From Opitutia bacterium (lineage in GTDB: Bacteria; Verrucomicrobiota; Verrucomicrobiia; Opitutales; Opitutaceae), in assembly GCA_016190985.1 (NCBI GenBank), contig JACPPI010000001.1, positions 277,889-341,888 of the forward strand: a stretch of 64,000 nt of DNA. Direction: 5' to 3'. The position numbers and the translations under genes are program-made. A model generated the notes under the pieces. That model saw only the letters and a program-made list of their open reading frames with translations, searched no databases and had not been told where the DNA came from. Positions within the stretch are counted from its first letter, which is position 1; every line of letters starts with the position of its first letter. Below, in pieces: positions 25,914-36,294 of this stretch.

Positions 25914-26042
25914 TTACTCGAAAATATCCCGCGTTTGCTGCTCTTCGCTCATCGCGCCCGGATTGCTTTCGAGCAGCCAGAGCGCCACAAGCAACATGCC
26001 CAGCATCCCGACGCTCAAGAGGACGGTGATGATATGGCTCAT
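25914..26042 (-). CDS. Small single-span membrane protein (42 aa)
   Basis: ATG 26042 to TAA 25914. It has a hydrophobic helix (IITVLLSVGMLGMLLVALWLL) and a polar tail (ESNPGAMSEEQQTRDIFE). It sits in the 392-bp gap between divergent rlmI and prfC and reads toward rlmI. No family is recognised, but the charge pattern is protein-like. The rest of the gap shows no other gene. Confidence 0.45.
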   Translation of the reverse strand: MSHIITVLLSVGMLGMLLVALWLLESNPGAMSEEQQTRDIFE

Positions 26043-26222
26043 GCTGTCCTATCGGCAGTTTTCCGCAGGACTTTAACCCAGAATCGGCCAACTCACCGGA
26101 GTTTGCGCCCTTGTCGCAGGCTCGGGCGTCCAATCGTTTCACCCTCTCGCTCTTACCCCAGCGCTGTCCGGCCCAAAATAGGCTTCCCCTTTGCGCCGAT
26201 GCGCCTTTGCGTGAGCCCTTTC

Positions 26223-27860
26223 ATGCCCACGCCCGCCCAGGAAATCGCCCGCCGTCGCACCTTCGCGATCATCTCGCATCCCGATGCGGGCAAGACGACC
26301 CTGACCGAGAAGTTCCTGCTCTACGGCAACGCCATCCACCTCGCCGGCGCTGTCAAGGACCGCAAGAACCAGCGCGCCACCGCCTCCGACTGGATGGAGC
26401 TCGAGAAACAGCGCGGCATCTCCATCTCGTCCACCGTCCTCCAGTTCGATTACGCCGGCTGCGCCGTCAACCTCCTCGACACGCCCGGCCACAAGGATTT
26501 CTCCGAGGACACCTACCGCGTGCTCACCGCCGTGGACGCCGCGCTCATGGTCATCGACGCCGCCAAGGGCGTCGAGACGCAGACGCGCAAGCTCTTCGAG
26601 GTCTGCCGCCGCCGCGGCGTGCCGATCTTCACGTTCATGAACAAGTGCGACCGGCCCACCCGCAGCCCGATCGACCTGCTCGACGAACTTGAGAACGTCC
26701 TCGGCCTGCAGTCGTCGCCCGTCATCTGGCCGCTCGGCAACGGCCCGTCCTTCAAGGGCGTGTTCGACCGCCGCACCAAGGAGGTCCACCTCTTCGAGCG
26801 CGTCCCGGGCGGCAAGTTCCAGGCGCCGGTCCACGTCACCTCCCTTGACGACCCCGCCGTCCGCGGCAAGCTCGACGACTACACCTACAACGAGGTCAAG
26901 GACCAGCTCGCCATGCTCGACGGCGCCGGCCACCCCTTCGACCTCAAGGCCGTGCAGGCCGGCCAGCAGACCCCCGTCTATTTCGGCTCGGCCGTGAATA
27001 ATTTCGGCATCCAGCTGCTGCTCGACGGCTTCCTCAAGGACTCCGTGCCCCCCGCCCCGCGCAAATCCGTCACCATCACCGTGCCGGGTTTTCCCCAACC
27101 AACCACCGCCCGCGAGGTGCCGGTCGACGACCCGAAGTTCTCCGGCTTCATCTTCAAGATCCAGGCCAACATGGACGCGAAGCACCGCGACCGCATCGCG
27201 TTCTGCCGCGTCTGCTCCGGCAAGTTCGACCGCGACATGGTCGTCATGCACCAGCGCACCGGCAAATCCGTCCGCCTGTCCTCGTCGCACAAGCTCTTCG
27301 GCCGCGAGCGCGAGACGGTGGACGAGGCCTGGCCGGGCGACGTCATCGGCCTCGTCGGCCACAGCGAGTTTGGCATCGGCGACACGCTCACGCAGGACCG
27401 CAGCATCTGCTACGACGAGATCCCGCGCTTCCCGTCCGAGGTCTTCACCTACATCGCCAACCCCAACACAGGCGACTCCAAGAAATACCGCGCCGGCCTC
27501 GAGCAGCTCCTGCAGGAAGGCGTCGTCCAGTCCTTCACCGCCAAGAGCGCGCCCTCCGGCGCCACCCTCCTCGCCGCCGTCGGCCCGTTGCAGTTCGAGG
27601 TCGTGCAATGGCGCCTCCGGAGCGAATACGGTGCCGAGTCCCGCCTCACGCCAGCGCCGTGGACGATGCTCCGCTGGGTCGAGCCGCACCCGTCGCTCAA
27701 GGATCCCTCGCGCCTCATCGTCGCCACCGGGGTCAGCTTCGGCGCCGACAAGTTCGAGAACCCCGTCGTGCTCTTCCCCAACGAGTGGACCATGCGCTAC
27801 TTTCAGGAGAAGAACCCCGAGCTGAAGCTCCACGCCCTGCCACTGGAGCAGGCCCGGTAG
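26223..27860 (+). CDS. prfC: Peptide chain release factor 3 (545 aa)
   Basis: Translational GTPase that recycles RF1/RF2. G1 SHPDAGKTTLTEK, G2/switch region with EKQRGISISSTV, G3 DTPGHKDFSEDTYR, G4 NKCDRP, then the RF3-specific domains II and III (VGPLQFEVVQWRL near the end). The ATG at 26223 gives the family N-terminus (AQEIARRRTFAIISH). In-frame codons further upstream look non-coding. Confidence 0.95.
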   Translation: MPTPAQEIARRRTFAIISHPDAGKTTLTEKFLLYGNAIHLAGAVKDRKNQRATASDWMELEKQRGISISSTVLQFDYAGCAVNLLDTPGHKDFSEDTYRVLTAVDAALMVIDAAKGVETQTRKLFEVCRRRGVPIFTFMNKCDRPTRSPIDLLDELENVLGLQSSPVIWPLGNGPSFKGVFDRRTKEVHLFERVPGGKFQAPVHVTSLDDPAVRGKLDDYTYNEVKDQLAMLDGAGHPFDLKAVQAGQQTPVYFGSAVNNFGIQLLLDGFLKDSVPPAPRKSVTITVPGFPQPTTAREVPVDDPKFSGFIFKIQANMDAKHRDRIAFCRVCSGKFDRDMVVMHQRTGKSVRLSSSHKLFGRERETVDEAWPGDVIGLVGHSEFGIGDTLTQDRSICYDEIPRFPSEVFTYIANPNTGDSKKYRAGLEQLLQEGVVQSFTAKSAPSGATLLAAVGPLQFEVVQWRLRSEYGAESRLTPAPWTMLRWVEPHPSLKDPSRLIVATGVSFGADKFENPVVLFPNEWTMRYFQEKNPELKLHALPLEQAR

Positions 27861-27941
27861 GGCGAGTCCTCAGGACGAGCCGTTTGCCTGCCGCCTGCTC
27901 GCCAGTTGACCTTCCGCGCTCTTCGGTTTCACTCCCCGTGC

Positions 27942-28136
27942 ATGAGCCTGCTTGAGCTGAAACAGAAAGTTGCCCGCCTTTCGCAGCGTGGGCGCCGGGA
28001 CCTTCAGCTCGACCTGATCAAGCCCCGGCACAGCACGCCCGCTTGGAGGCGGGCCACAGCCAAGACCATCCGGGAAATGCAGGCGGGCAAGTTCACGACG
28101 ATAGAGCAATCGGAAGCCCGGATCGCCCGTGGCTGA
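27942..28136 (+). CDS. Small antitoxin-like protein (64 aa)
   Basis: A short basic protein (LLELKQKVARLSQRGRRDLQ) with a C-terminal helix (EMQAGKFTTIEQSEARIARG). Size and layout resemble small DNA-binding antitoxins, but no toxin gene follows, so the role is open. It lies 82 bp after prfC and 28 bp before the ICMT-like gene. Confidence 0.5.
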   Translation: MSLLELKQKVARLSQRGRRDLQLDLIKPRHSTPAWRRATAKTIREMQAGKFTTIEQSEARIARG

Positions 28137-28164
28137 CATCGAGGGCCCCGACTCCGGCTAACCG

Positions 28165-28635
28165 ATGCCTGCCGCAACCAAAGAGCACGCCGGAGTCATC
28201 GCGTTTCCGCCGCTGATCTTGGCCGCCCATGTCGTGGCCGGCGGCGTGGCATACTGGCTGTGTCCCATCCCGCTGCTGCCTTCTCCATTTGCGCGAACCA
28301 TCGGCGTGATCCTCGTGGTGGTAGCCGGGGCGCAGGCGTTCTGGGCCGCGAGAATCATGAAGCGCGCCGGCACCAACGTGAGGCCGAGTCTGCCGACCAC
28401 CGCGATAGTCGCGGCCGGGCCCTACCGCTACACGCGCAACCCGATGTATCTGTCGCTCTGCCTGCTCTATCTCGGCCTGAGCCTGCTGATCAATGGCGTG
28501 CTGCCCGTGCTTTTTCTGGTGCCCCTCGCCCTTACGCTGCACTTTGGCGTCATCAGGCGCGAGGAGCGCTACCTTGCCGCCAAGTTCGGTGAAACCTACC
28601 TCGCGTATCAGCGCCGGGTCCGGCGCTGGCTGTGA
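28165..28635 (+). CDS. Isoprenylcysteine carboxyl methyltransferase-like membrane protein (156 aa)
   Basis: Four to five hydrophobic segments and the ICMT/PEMT signature GPYRYTRNPMYLSL, followed by RREERYLAAKFGETYLAYQRRVRRW, the conserved C-terminal SAM-binding part. In bacteria these enzymes are membrane methyltransferases of uncertain substrate. The following hydrolase gene starts 7 bp later. Confidence 0.82.
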   Translation: MPAATKEHAGVIAFPPLILAAHVVAGGVAYWLCPIPLLPSPFARTIGVILVVVAGAQAFWAARIMKRAGTNVRPSLPTTAIVAAGPYRYTRNPMYLSLCLLYLGLSLLINGVLPVLFLVPLALTLHFGVIRREERYLAAKFGETYLAYQRRVRRWL

Positions 28636-28642
28636 TTTCTCC

Positions 28643-29401
28643 ATGAAATTCCGCCTGCTGGTCGCCCTCCTCGGATTCACCTGCGCCGCCATCCTGCCCG
28701 CGGTGGAGCCGACATCTGCGACCACCAAGCAGCCCGTTCTCGTCACCGTCCACGGCGCCTGGGCCGGTGGCTGGCATTTCAAAAAGGTCGCCCCGCTGCT
28801 GGAGGCCAAAGGCTGGAAGGTCTACCGTCCGTCGCTGTCGGGCCTTGGCGAGCACTTCAACACCGCCCGGGCCGACATCGGCCTCCCCACGCACATCGAC
28901 GACATCGTGAACTTCATCCTCTTCGAGGACCTGCACGACGTCATCCTCCTTGGCCACAGCTACGGCGGCATGGTCATCACCGGGGTGGCCGACCGCATTC
29001 CCGAGCGCATCGCGCGGCTCGTCTATCTCGACGCCTTCGTGCCGGAGAACGGCGAGAGCGTCATGGCCATGCACAAGACCGCCGCGCTCCAGGTGGAAAA
29101 GGATGGTTTCATCATCCCCACTTGGGTGAAGCCGGGCAAACCCTTCCCCATCGACGTTCCCCACCCGAGGAAAACTTTCTCCGATCCCATCACTCTGAAT
29201 AACCAGACCGTCGCCGCGAGGATCCCCGCGACCTACATCCTCACCGTCGAGAAAGGCGGCAAGCCCGAGGATGACGCCTTCTTTCCCGCTGCCGAGCGCG
29301 CCCGGGCGCGCGGCTGGCCGGTGCTCATCATGGAAGGCGACCACAATCCCCACTGGCGCCAGCCGGTGGCGTTGGCCGAGTTGCTCGGCGGCATCCGGTA
29401 A
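28643..29401 (+). CDS. Secreted alpha/beta hydrolase, MES/EstA-like (252 aa)
   Basis: Signal peptide (RLLVALLGFTCAAILPA). Hydrolase fold with VHGAWAGGWHFKKV, the nucleophile elbow LGHSYGGMVITG and a C-terminal His in MEGDHNPHW. This type resembles plant methylesterase/hydroxynitrile-lyase-like bacterial proteins. The substrate is unknown. Confidence 0.83.
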   Translation: MKFRLLVALLGFTCAAILPAVEPTSATTKQPVLVTVHGAWAGGWHFKKVAPLLEAKGWKVYRPSLSGLGEHFNTARADIGLPTHIDDIVNFILFEDLHDVILLGHSYGGMVITGVADRIPERIARLVYLDAFVPENGESVMAMHKTAALQVEKDGFIIPTWVKPGKPFPIDVPHPRKTFSDPITLNNQTVAARIPATYILTVEKGGKPEDDAFFPAAERARARGWPVLIMEGDHNPHWRQPVALAELLGGIR

Positions 29402-29526
29402 GACCTTGCCGGAGCCAGGCCGGTCTGCGCTGATCGGGATGTGCGCACCCGGCCCGCCCTGGCTGATTCCGCCCGCGCCCCCGGCCAGCGCGCCGATCCG
29501 CCATCATTCCCACTGCGGCAGATGCC

Positions 29527-29613
29527 ATGCAACTCCTGCGCATCCTCGTTGCCACCTGCTTCGGCGCTTCCGCGCTGACGGCGAGCGAGCGCGGCGAGGT
29601 GGCAGTGAATTCT
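29527..29613 (+). pseudogene. 5' fragment of a secreted-protein gene cut by the IS200-type element
   Basis: ATG 29527 starts a convincing signal peptide (LLRILVATCFGASALTA, then SERGEVAVNS). The frame then enters the terminal hairpin of the IS element and ends. No continuation is visible on the other side (30190-30224), so the rest has been lost or lies elsewhere. Confidence 0.55.
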
Positions 29614-30190
29614 CCCCCTACTAAAGCAGGGGGCTTCGGCGGCCACTCAAGTGGCGGTTGCGGCTAAAGCCGCTTCGGCCCCTGGGCTGAAGCCCGCTGA
29701 AGTCACTTCACCTCCTCTGCCACGCGAAAGTCGCCGTCGCCCCGCTCCTGATCCTGCCCGGCGATATACGCCAGGATTACTTCGTCCGTCACGTTCCCAC
29801 TGCTCACCACAAAATACCCGCGCGCCCACAGGCGTGCCCCCCAGAACCGCCGGCGCAGCTCCGTATACTCTTGGAGCAGCGTATGCGAACTCTTCCCTTT
29901 CAGTCGCTGCACCAGCTTGCTCGCCGCCAGCGACGGCGGATACCCCACCAGCAGATGCACGTGATCCTTGCTCACGTGCCCCTTCAGGATCGTCACTTCC
30001 TCCACCGCGCAGATCTCCCGGATCAACTGCCTCGCCCGCAGTGCCGCCTCCCCCACCGGCACCGCCCGTCGATACTTCGTGATCCACACCACGTGCGCCT
30101 TCAGATCATACCGCGTATGCGACCCGCTCTTGTCGTTTTCCATCCCCATATCATACCATGCTGAAGCCGCCGACCAAAGTCGGGGGTTTC
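29614..30190 (-). mobile_element. IS200/IS605-type insertion sequence (tnpA only)
   Basis: It is bounded by a terminal hairpin at 29614-29633 (CCCCC ... GGGGG around TACTAAAGCA) and another at 30167-30186 (CCGCCGAC-CAAA-GTCGGGGG). These structures replace inverted repeats in this family. Further small hairpins (GCGGCTAAAGCCGC, GGGCTGAAGCCC) lie next to the first. No tnpB is present. Exact ends are estimated. Confidence 0.75.
29703..30143 (-). CDS. tnpA: IS200-type transposase TnpA (Y1 HUH, 146 aa)
   Basis: Single-strand DNA transposase. The HUH motif is HVHLLV (about residues 61-66), preceded by GHVSKD. The catalytic Tyr lies in EVILAYIAGQ (about residue 126). An N-terminal YDLKAHVVWITKYRR fits the family. 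Full length, so possibly active. Confidence 0.88.
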   Translation of the reverse strand: MENDKSGSHTRYDLKAHVVWITKYRRAVPVGEAALRARQLIREICAVEEVTILKGHVSKDHVHLLVGYPPSLAASKLVQRLKGKSSHTLLQEYTELRRRFWGARLWARGYFVVSSGNVTDEVILAYIAGQDQERGDGDFRVAEEVK

Positions 30191-30223
30191 TCTCCCTCTC
30201 CCCGCTACAGACAATGAATCTCG

Positions 30224-32782
30224 TTACCGCCATTCGTGGCGGGGATAGCGACGGGAGAGCGCGGGCTTGAGCTTCGGGTAGACCTCGCGCCAGAAGTTGC
30301 TGAGGTCGTCCGTCACCTGGATCGGGCGCTGATTCGGCGCGAGGACCTCGATCTTCACTGGCACGCGGCCGTGGCCGAGGGTGAACGTGGAGTTCACGCC
30401 ATAAAGTTCCTGGATGCGTGCGCTCAGGACCGGCGGACCGTCCTTGGTGTAGGTCAGGCGCGCCTTGCGGCCGTTGGCCATGACGAGTCGCCCCGGCAGG
30501 TAGTCGTCCAGCACCGCCAGCTGCTCGGCCAGCAGCCAGTCGCGCAGGACCGGCATCACGGGCTTGTCCTTCAACTCGCGGGCGCCGTAGCTGCCGTAGC
30601 AGATCTGCTCGATGAGCGTGGCGCGGTCGGCGTCGGTGATCGGGTTCACCTCCAGCTCCGGCCACCATTTGGCGAGGCAGTTCACGCGGACGATCCACTG
30701 TTCCACCGCCTCGTTCCACTCGGTCAACATGATGTTTCCGGCCATAACCTCGCGGGCGAGAATCGCCGCGGCCTCGCCCTCGGGCGGTTCCTCCGCGGTC
30801 TGCTTGGATTCCAGCACCAGGTCACGGAACCGGCGTCCCTTGCGCGCCAGCACGCGTCGAGCCGTCACGTCGTAGGTCACGCCGCCCGCATCCGCAAAAT
30901 CCTCCGGGAAGAGCTCCTTCAACCACGGTTCCTCGATCGCCGTGCAGAGATTCAGCAGCACGTTCACCTCGCCCCGGCTCTCGATCTCCGTGATCTCCGC
31001 CGCGACCAGCAGCGGCGCCTGGTCGATGCCGCTCTCGCGGGCCAGCAGGCCGCGGCGCTTGTGCACCAGCTCGCAGCGCAGCGTGCCCTTGTCGAGTCGC
31101 TTGGCGAGATGGTCGCTGAAGCCGACCAGCACGCACTTTCGGACCGCGACGCCATCGATCCGCTTCTCGGCAACGTCGAGTCCGTCAGCCGCCGCGATCT
31201 CCAGGAATTGGTCGAACAGCGGTCCGACGGCGCGCACACCCTGCACATGAATACCGAGACGCCGGCAGGCGTCCGGATTGTAGCCGGCCTTGTCGGCATA
31301 ACGCCAGGCGCGCATCAGCAGGAAGAAGTCCGACTCGTGTTCCTCGCCGAAGAGCTCCTCCCGCGCCTCCGCGGTGCGCTTGTCCACATTGCGGAGCAGA
31401 AAATTGCGACCCTGCGTCAGCGCCGCCATCAACGCCACCGAGCGAACGCAGCCGTAGTCCTGCGCCGCCAGAAACATCCGGGCGTAGCGCGGATGCATCA
31501 GGAAACGCAGCATGCGGCGACCCAGCTCGGTGATGGAAAGGTGGTCCGTGCGCTCCGCGCGACGACCACCCAATGCTCCCAAATCCTCCAGCAGGGTCTC
31601 CGCCCGTTCCAGTGCTTTGGGCTCGGGTTTTTCCAGCCAGGGGAAATTATAGATGTCGTCGATACCCGCCGCCTTGAGCGTCAGCACCACCTCGGCGAGA
31701 TCGAGGCGCTTGACCTCGGGCAGTTCCTGCAGCGGGCGCTTCTCGTGCTCGCGCTCCGTCCACAGCCGCACGCAGACGCCCGGCGCGGTGCGGCCGGCCC
31801 GGCCGGCGCGCTGGTCGGACGAGGCCACGCTGATCTTCTCGATCAGCAGCGTGTTGATGCCGCGGTGCGCATCGTAGCGCGCCACACGGGCCAGACCGCA
31901 GTCGACCACGGCCATGACGCCGTCGATGGTCAGGGAGGTCTCGGCGACATTGGTCGAGACGATGATCTTGCGGGTGTCGTAGCGCGCCACGGCGCGGTCC
32001 TGCTGTTCGGGCGGCAGTTCGCCGTGCAGCGGATAGCACACGAAACTGCGCAGGCCGTGCGAGCCCTGCACATCCTGCACGGTGCGGCTGATCTCAAAGG
32101 CCCCCGGCATGAAGACGAGGATGTCGCCCGTGCTGGTTGCGGCGATGCGCTCGCACTCCCGGGTCGCGACGACCCAGACCGGGTCATGTTCGAAGTCGAC
32201 GGACTTGGGCAGGTATTCGATCCGGACGGGGAAGGTGCGGCCCTGCGAGGTCAGCACCTCGCACGGCGCGAGATAGTTTTTCAGCAGCGCCGCGTCGAGC
32301 GTGGCGGACATGACGATGATCTTCAGGTCGGGCCGGATGGACTGTTGGATCTGGAGGGCGCGGGCCAGCGAGATGTCGCCGTAGAGGTGGCGCTCGTGGA
32401 ATTCGTCGAAGATGATGGCGCTGATGCCCCGCAGCGACTGGTCAAAGGACATTTGCCGGAGCAGGATGCCCTCGGTCACGAAGCGGATGCGCGTGGTCTT
32501 CGAGACGCGCGAGTCCAGGCGGATCTGGTAGCCGACGATGTCGCCCAACTTGGTGCCGACCTCCTCGGCCACGCGTTTGGCCAGCATCCTCGCCGCCAAC
32601 CGGCGCGGCTGCAGGACGACCACCTCGCCCTGTCCGAGCAAGCCGTGGTTGAGCAGCATCTGCGGCACCTGGGTGGATTTGCCCGAGCCGGTCGGTGCCG
32701 ACACGATGAGCCGGCCCGGCCCCTTCACCGCCGCGATGAGACGGTCTTCGAGCTCATAGATGGGGAGTTCGCGCGGGGACAT
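30224..32782 (-). CDS. hrpB: ATP-dependent helicase HrpB (852 aa)
   Basis: DEAH-type RNA helicase. Walker A SAPTGSGKSTQVPQMLL, motif Ia QPRRLAARM, the DEFH motif in IIFDEFHERHLYGD (D-E-x-H), motif III MSATLDAALL, and VSTNVAETSLTIDGV, then QRAGRAGRTAPG. The long C-terminal HrpB domain follows. ATG 32782 (MSPRELPIYEL) gives the family N-terminus. In bacteria its role in RNA metabolism is poorly defined. Confidence 0.92.
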   Translation of the reverse strand: MSPRELPIYELEDRLIAAVKGPGRLIVSAPTGSGKSTQVPQMLLNHGLLGQGEVVVLQPRRLAARMLAKRVAEEVGTKLGDIVGYQIRLDSRVSKTTRIRFVTEGILLRQMSFDQSLRGISAIIFDEFHERHLYGDISLARALQIQQSIRPDLKIIVMSATLDAALLKNYLAPCEVLTSQGRTFPVRIEYLPKSVDFEHDPVWVVATRECERIAATSTGDILVFMPGAFEISRTVQDVQGSHGLRSFVCYPLHGELPPEQQDRAVARYDTRKIIVSTNVAETSLTIDGVMAVVDCGLARVARYDAHRGINTLLIEKISVASSDQRAGRAGRTAPGVCVRLWTEREHEKRPLQELPEVKRLDLAEVVLTLKAAGIDDIYNFPWLEKPEPKALERAETLLEDLGALGGRRAERTDHLSITELGRRMLRFLMHPRYARMFLAAQDYGCVRSVALMAALTQGRNFLLRNVDKRTAEAREELFGEEHESDFFLLMRAWRYADKAGYNPDACRRLGIHVQGVRAVGPLFDQFLEIAAADGLDVAEKRIDGVAVRKCVLVGFSDHLAKRLDKGTLRCELVHKRRGLLARESGIDQAPLLVAAEITEIESRGEVNVLLNLCTAIEEPWLKELFPEDFADAGGVTYDVTARRVLARKGRRFRDLVLESKQTAEEPPEGEAAAILAREVMAGNIMLTEWNEAVEQWIVRVNCLAKWWPELEVNPITDADRATLIEQICYGSYGARELKDKPVMPVLRDWLLAEQLAVLDDYLPGRLVMANGRKARLTYTKDGPPVLSARIQELYGVNSTFTLGHGRVPVKIEVLAPNQRPIQVTDDLSNFWREVYPKLKPALSRRYPRHEWR

Positions 32783-32799
32783 GGGTTGGATATGCTTTT

Positions 32800-32867
32800 T
32801 GTAGGAGCTTGCTTGCAAGCGATTACGCGCGGGGAAATGCCATCGGATGCAAGCAGGCTCTTACAAG
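32800..32867. repeat. REP-like palindrome (family R3), copy 2
   Basis: TGTAGGAGCTTGCTTGCAAGC at the left, ATGCAAGCAGGCTCTTACA at the right. It lies just upstream of hrpB and is followed directly by a half copy of R1. Confidence 0.68.
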
Positions 32868-32871
32868 CAGT

Positions 32872-32899
32872 TGGATTCTTCGCTGCGCTCAGAATGACA
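32872..32899. repeat. Half copy of R1 repeat
   Basis: Only the TGGATTCTTCGCTGCGCTC arm with CAGAATGACA is present. The partner arm is missing. Confidence 0.65.
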
Positions 32900-33060
32900 T
32901 GCAACGGGGATATGTGAACAACCGGGGAGCAAGCGGTTGGACCCAAGTTATTCACCGGGGCAATTGCAAACCCCCCGCACCTGCCGGTGAACAAGATGGG
33001 AGGAAGAAGCCCTTCACTTTTCGGGCGGGCGGGGCATCTTTTCACCGTTCCTTGATAGAA
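32900..33060. other. Non-coding spacer upstream of the structured region
   Basis: Moderately GC-rich. I see no open frame with coding character. A TTCACCGG ... CCGGTGAA pair (32951-32958 and 32984-32991) makes one hairpin. There is no clear promoter, though one for the downstream RNA would be expected here. Confidence 0.4.
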
Positions 33061-34370
33061 CAGTCGCAGTGCGGCGGCATGAAAAACCCGCCGAGAGCGC
33101 GACTGGGATAATCCCGGGCAACCGGGGAAAGGTGGGCGTTAATTGGTGACGCCCTCCCCTCGGCGGCGCGAGCCGCAGGCAGGCAAATATCACCAGTTCC
33201 TCTGGACGGCGTCGCAGCCGGTCCAGTTTTGCGACAAAGGAGCTGTGCGACGAGGCGCGAACTCAGAAACCGCGTCCGAGTCGAGTCAGGTCCAAGGCCA
33301 GTTTCGGGCCTTGCGCCGATGCAGTTACCCAGAGGGTTTCGGTTGCTACTGTATAACCAGGACGCAGCGCAGTGTTCCGGTGGGTCCACCCCACCAAAAG
33401 GCCCGGCCGTAATAAGCGGGGCGCGAAAGGGCCACGGCGCAGCGGGGAGCGGGCGAGTCTGGCAAAGCTCGCAAAACCTCCTCCTTGGGGCGGCGCGTAA
33501 AACCGCGTCACCCAACCGCAAGTCGAACGCAACCTGAGAGGTAAGAGGTCAGACCCGTTACAAGGGGCCAACGCCCGGCCAAAAGCCGGGGCCGTCCCCT
33601 TGGCAAGGTGCTGGTGCGAAATGCAGACGTTGCAGGCGTGCCAACACCCGTCCGGCGAGCCACCCATCGGCAGATGGAGCCGAACCAGGCGCAGAGGCCT
33701 CACTCGAAAGATTCCGGCGCTGAAAAGACCGGGACGGTCCCGCCATGAGACCGAAAGCATCGCCTGCCGCGGTGAGTGGCGTCGGGAAGCACACGGCCCG
33801 CGAAAGCGAGGCGCCCAATGCTGTGCGAATGGGAAAGAGCGCGTGGCGAGCGCCCACCCCCGATTTTGGCCCGGGAGCCGCAAGGCTCCCGGGCCTCAAT
33901 CTTTCTGCAGGAGTCCATTTGTCAGCGCGCTGGGCCCGGGCGAGACCCGGAACCTCGAGCCCCGCCGGGCCCGGTGCGCTGACCGTTTGCCTCGCACGCA
34001 GGTGCGGGGACATTCGCCCTGACGCAGGTCGGTGGACGAACCCCGGGATGCCAGCAGGCATCAACGGGGCACACCGGGCCGCGATCCGCCAGGTTTTCGC
34101 GCAGCGAGAAACCGGGACGGACTCCGGGCCATCAGCAGATGGCAACGGAGCAGGCGGCAACGGTGTCACGGCCACGCCGCACCCGCGGTGGAGCGCGTTG
34201 ACCCCAACGCACTGACTTGCAAACGATACCACTGAAACGCGCTGGGGTCAGCGCTCCACCCGTCTTTCAGGCAGACTGCAGGGCGCATCTCAGTTTCTTG
34301 CAGCCCCGAGGGAGTCCCACGAGGGGGAAACCCGACTGACTACTCTGATTTTGCAAAATAGTGAGATGGC
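33061..34370 (+). ncRNA. Candidate large structured RNA (about 1.1-1.3 kb) upstream of typA
   Basis: No frame looks coding, yet the plus strand holds at least 13 strong hairpins with GNRA-like loops: 33061-33105, 33134-33154, 33202-33226, 33293-33313, 33379-33395, 33453-33472, 33561-33602, 33607-33648, 33664-33677, 33799-33808 (CGC-GAAA-GCG), 33868-33895 (12-bp stem, GCAA loop), 33921-33983, 34047-34062 and 34129-34142. GAAA/GCAA loops occur on the plus strand only, which fixes the orientation. I cannot match it to rRNA, tmRNA, RNase P, or a group I/II intron. The 3' part contains an R4 repeat. Boundaries are approximate. Confidence 0.5.
34187..34260. repeat. R4 inverted repeat, copy 2, inside the structured region
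   Basis: GGTGGAGCGC (34187-34196) pairs perfectly with GCGCTCCACC (34251-34260). An inner TTGACCCCAACGC / GCTGGGGTCA extends the stem. Confidence 0.75.
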
Positions 34371-34441
34371 CCGAGACTACAGCCCGCCCAAGGTTCTGCT
34401 TGCCTTGGGCAAACGGGCGGCGCAGGTTGGGCCTCTTTTTT
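34368..34441 (+). terminator. Terminator-like structure just before typA
   Basis: A compound stem (GGCCC/GGGCC outside, GCCCG/CGGGC next, CCAAGG/CCTTGG inside) is followed by TCTTTTTT at 34435-34441. It ends 22 nt before the typA start codon, leaving no room for a separate promoter. Confidence 0.6.
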
Positions 34442-34463
34442 CACGCCCCTACGCCTCCGCGCC

Positions 34464-36284
<1,821 letters not shown>

Positions 36285-36294
36285 TTCGGCGAAA

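Noticed and set aside
29703..30143. A RAYT-type (REP-associated) transposase that could mobilise the R1-R4 repeats
   Set aside because: Length, HVHLLV motif and terminal hairpins fit a normal IS200-type TnpA, and its ends do not resemble the dispersed repeats.
33245..33262. GTGCGACG resembling the 5' end of a group II intron
   Set aside because: No domain V (34-nt hairpin with AGC triad) or domain VI was found downstream on the plus strand, and there is no reverse transcriptase gene.
33263..34232. Minus-strand open frames of 206 and 224 codons, and a plus-strand frame of 156 codons
   Set aside because: They overlap each other on both strands, show no domain-like sequence, and coincide with strong hairpins. 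Long open frames are expected by chance at this GC content.
33061..34370. RNase P RNA, tmRNA, or rRNA as identity of the structured region
   Set aside because: The conserved blocks of these RNAs (for example GAGGAAAGUC of RNase P or the tRNA-like ends of tmRNA) are absent on both strands.
34370..34400. A tRNA gene near the typA leader
   Set aside because: The hairpins there do not form a cloverleaf and lack the conserved TTCGA region. No tRNA was found elsewhere in the window.
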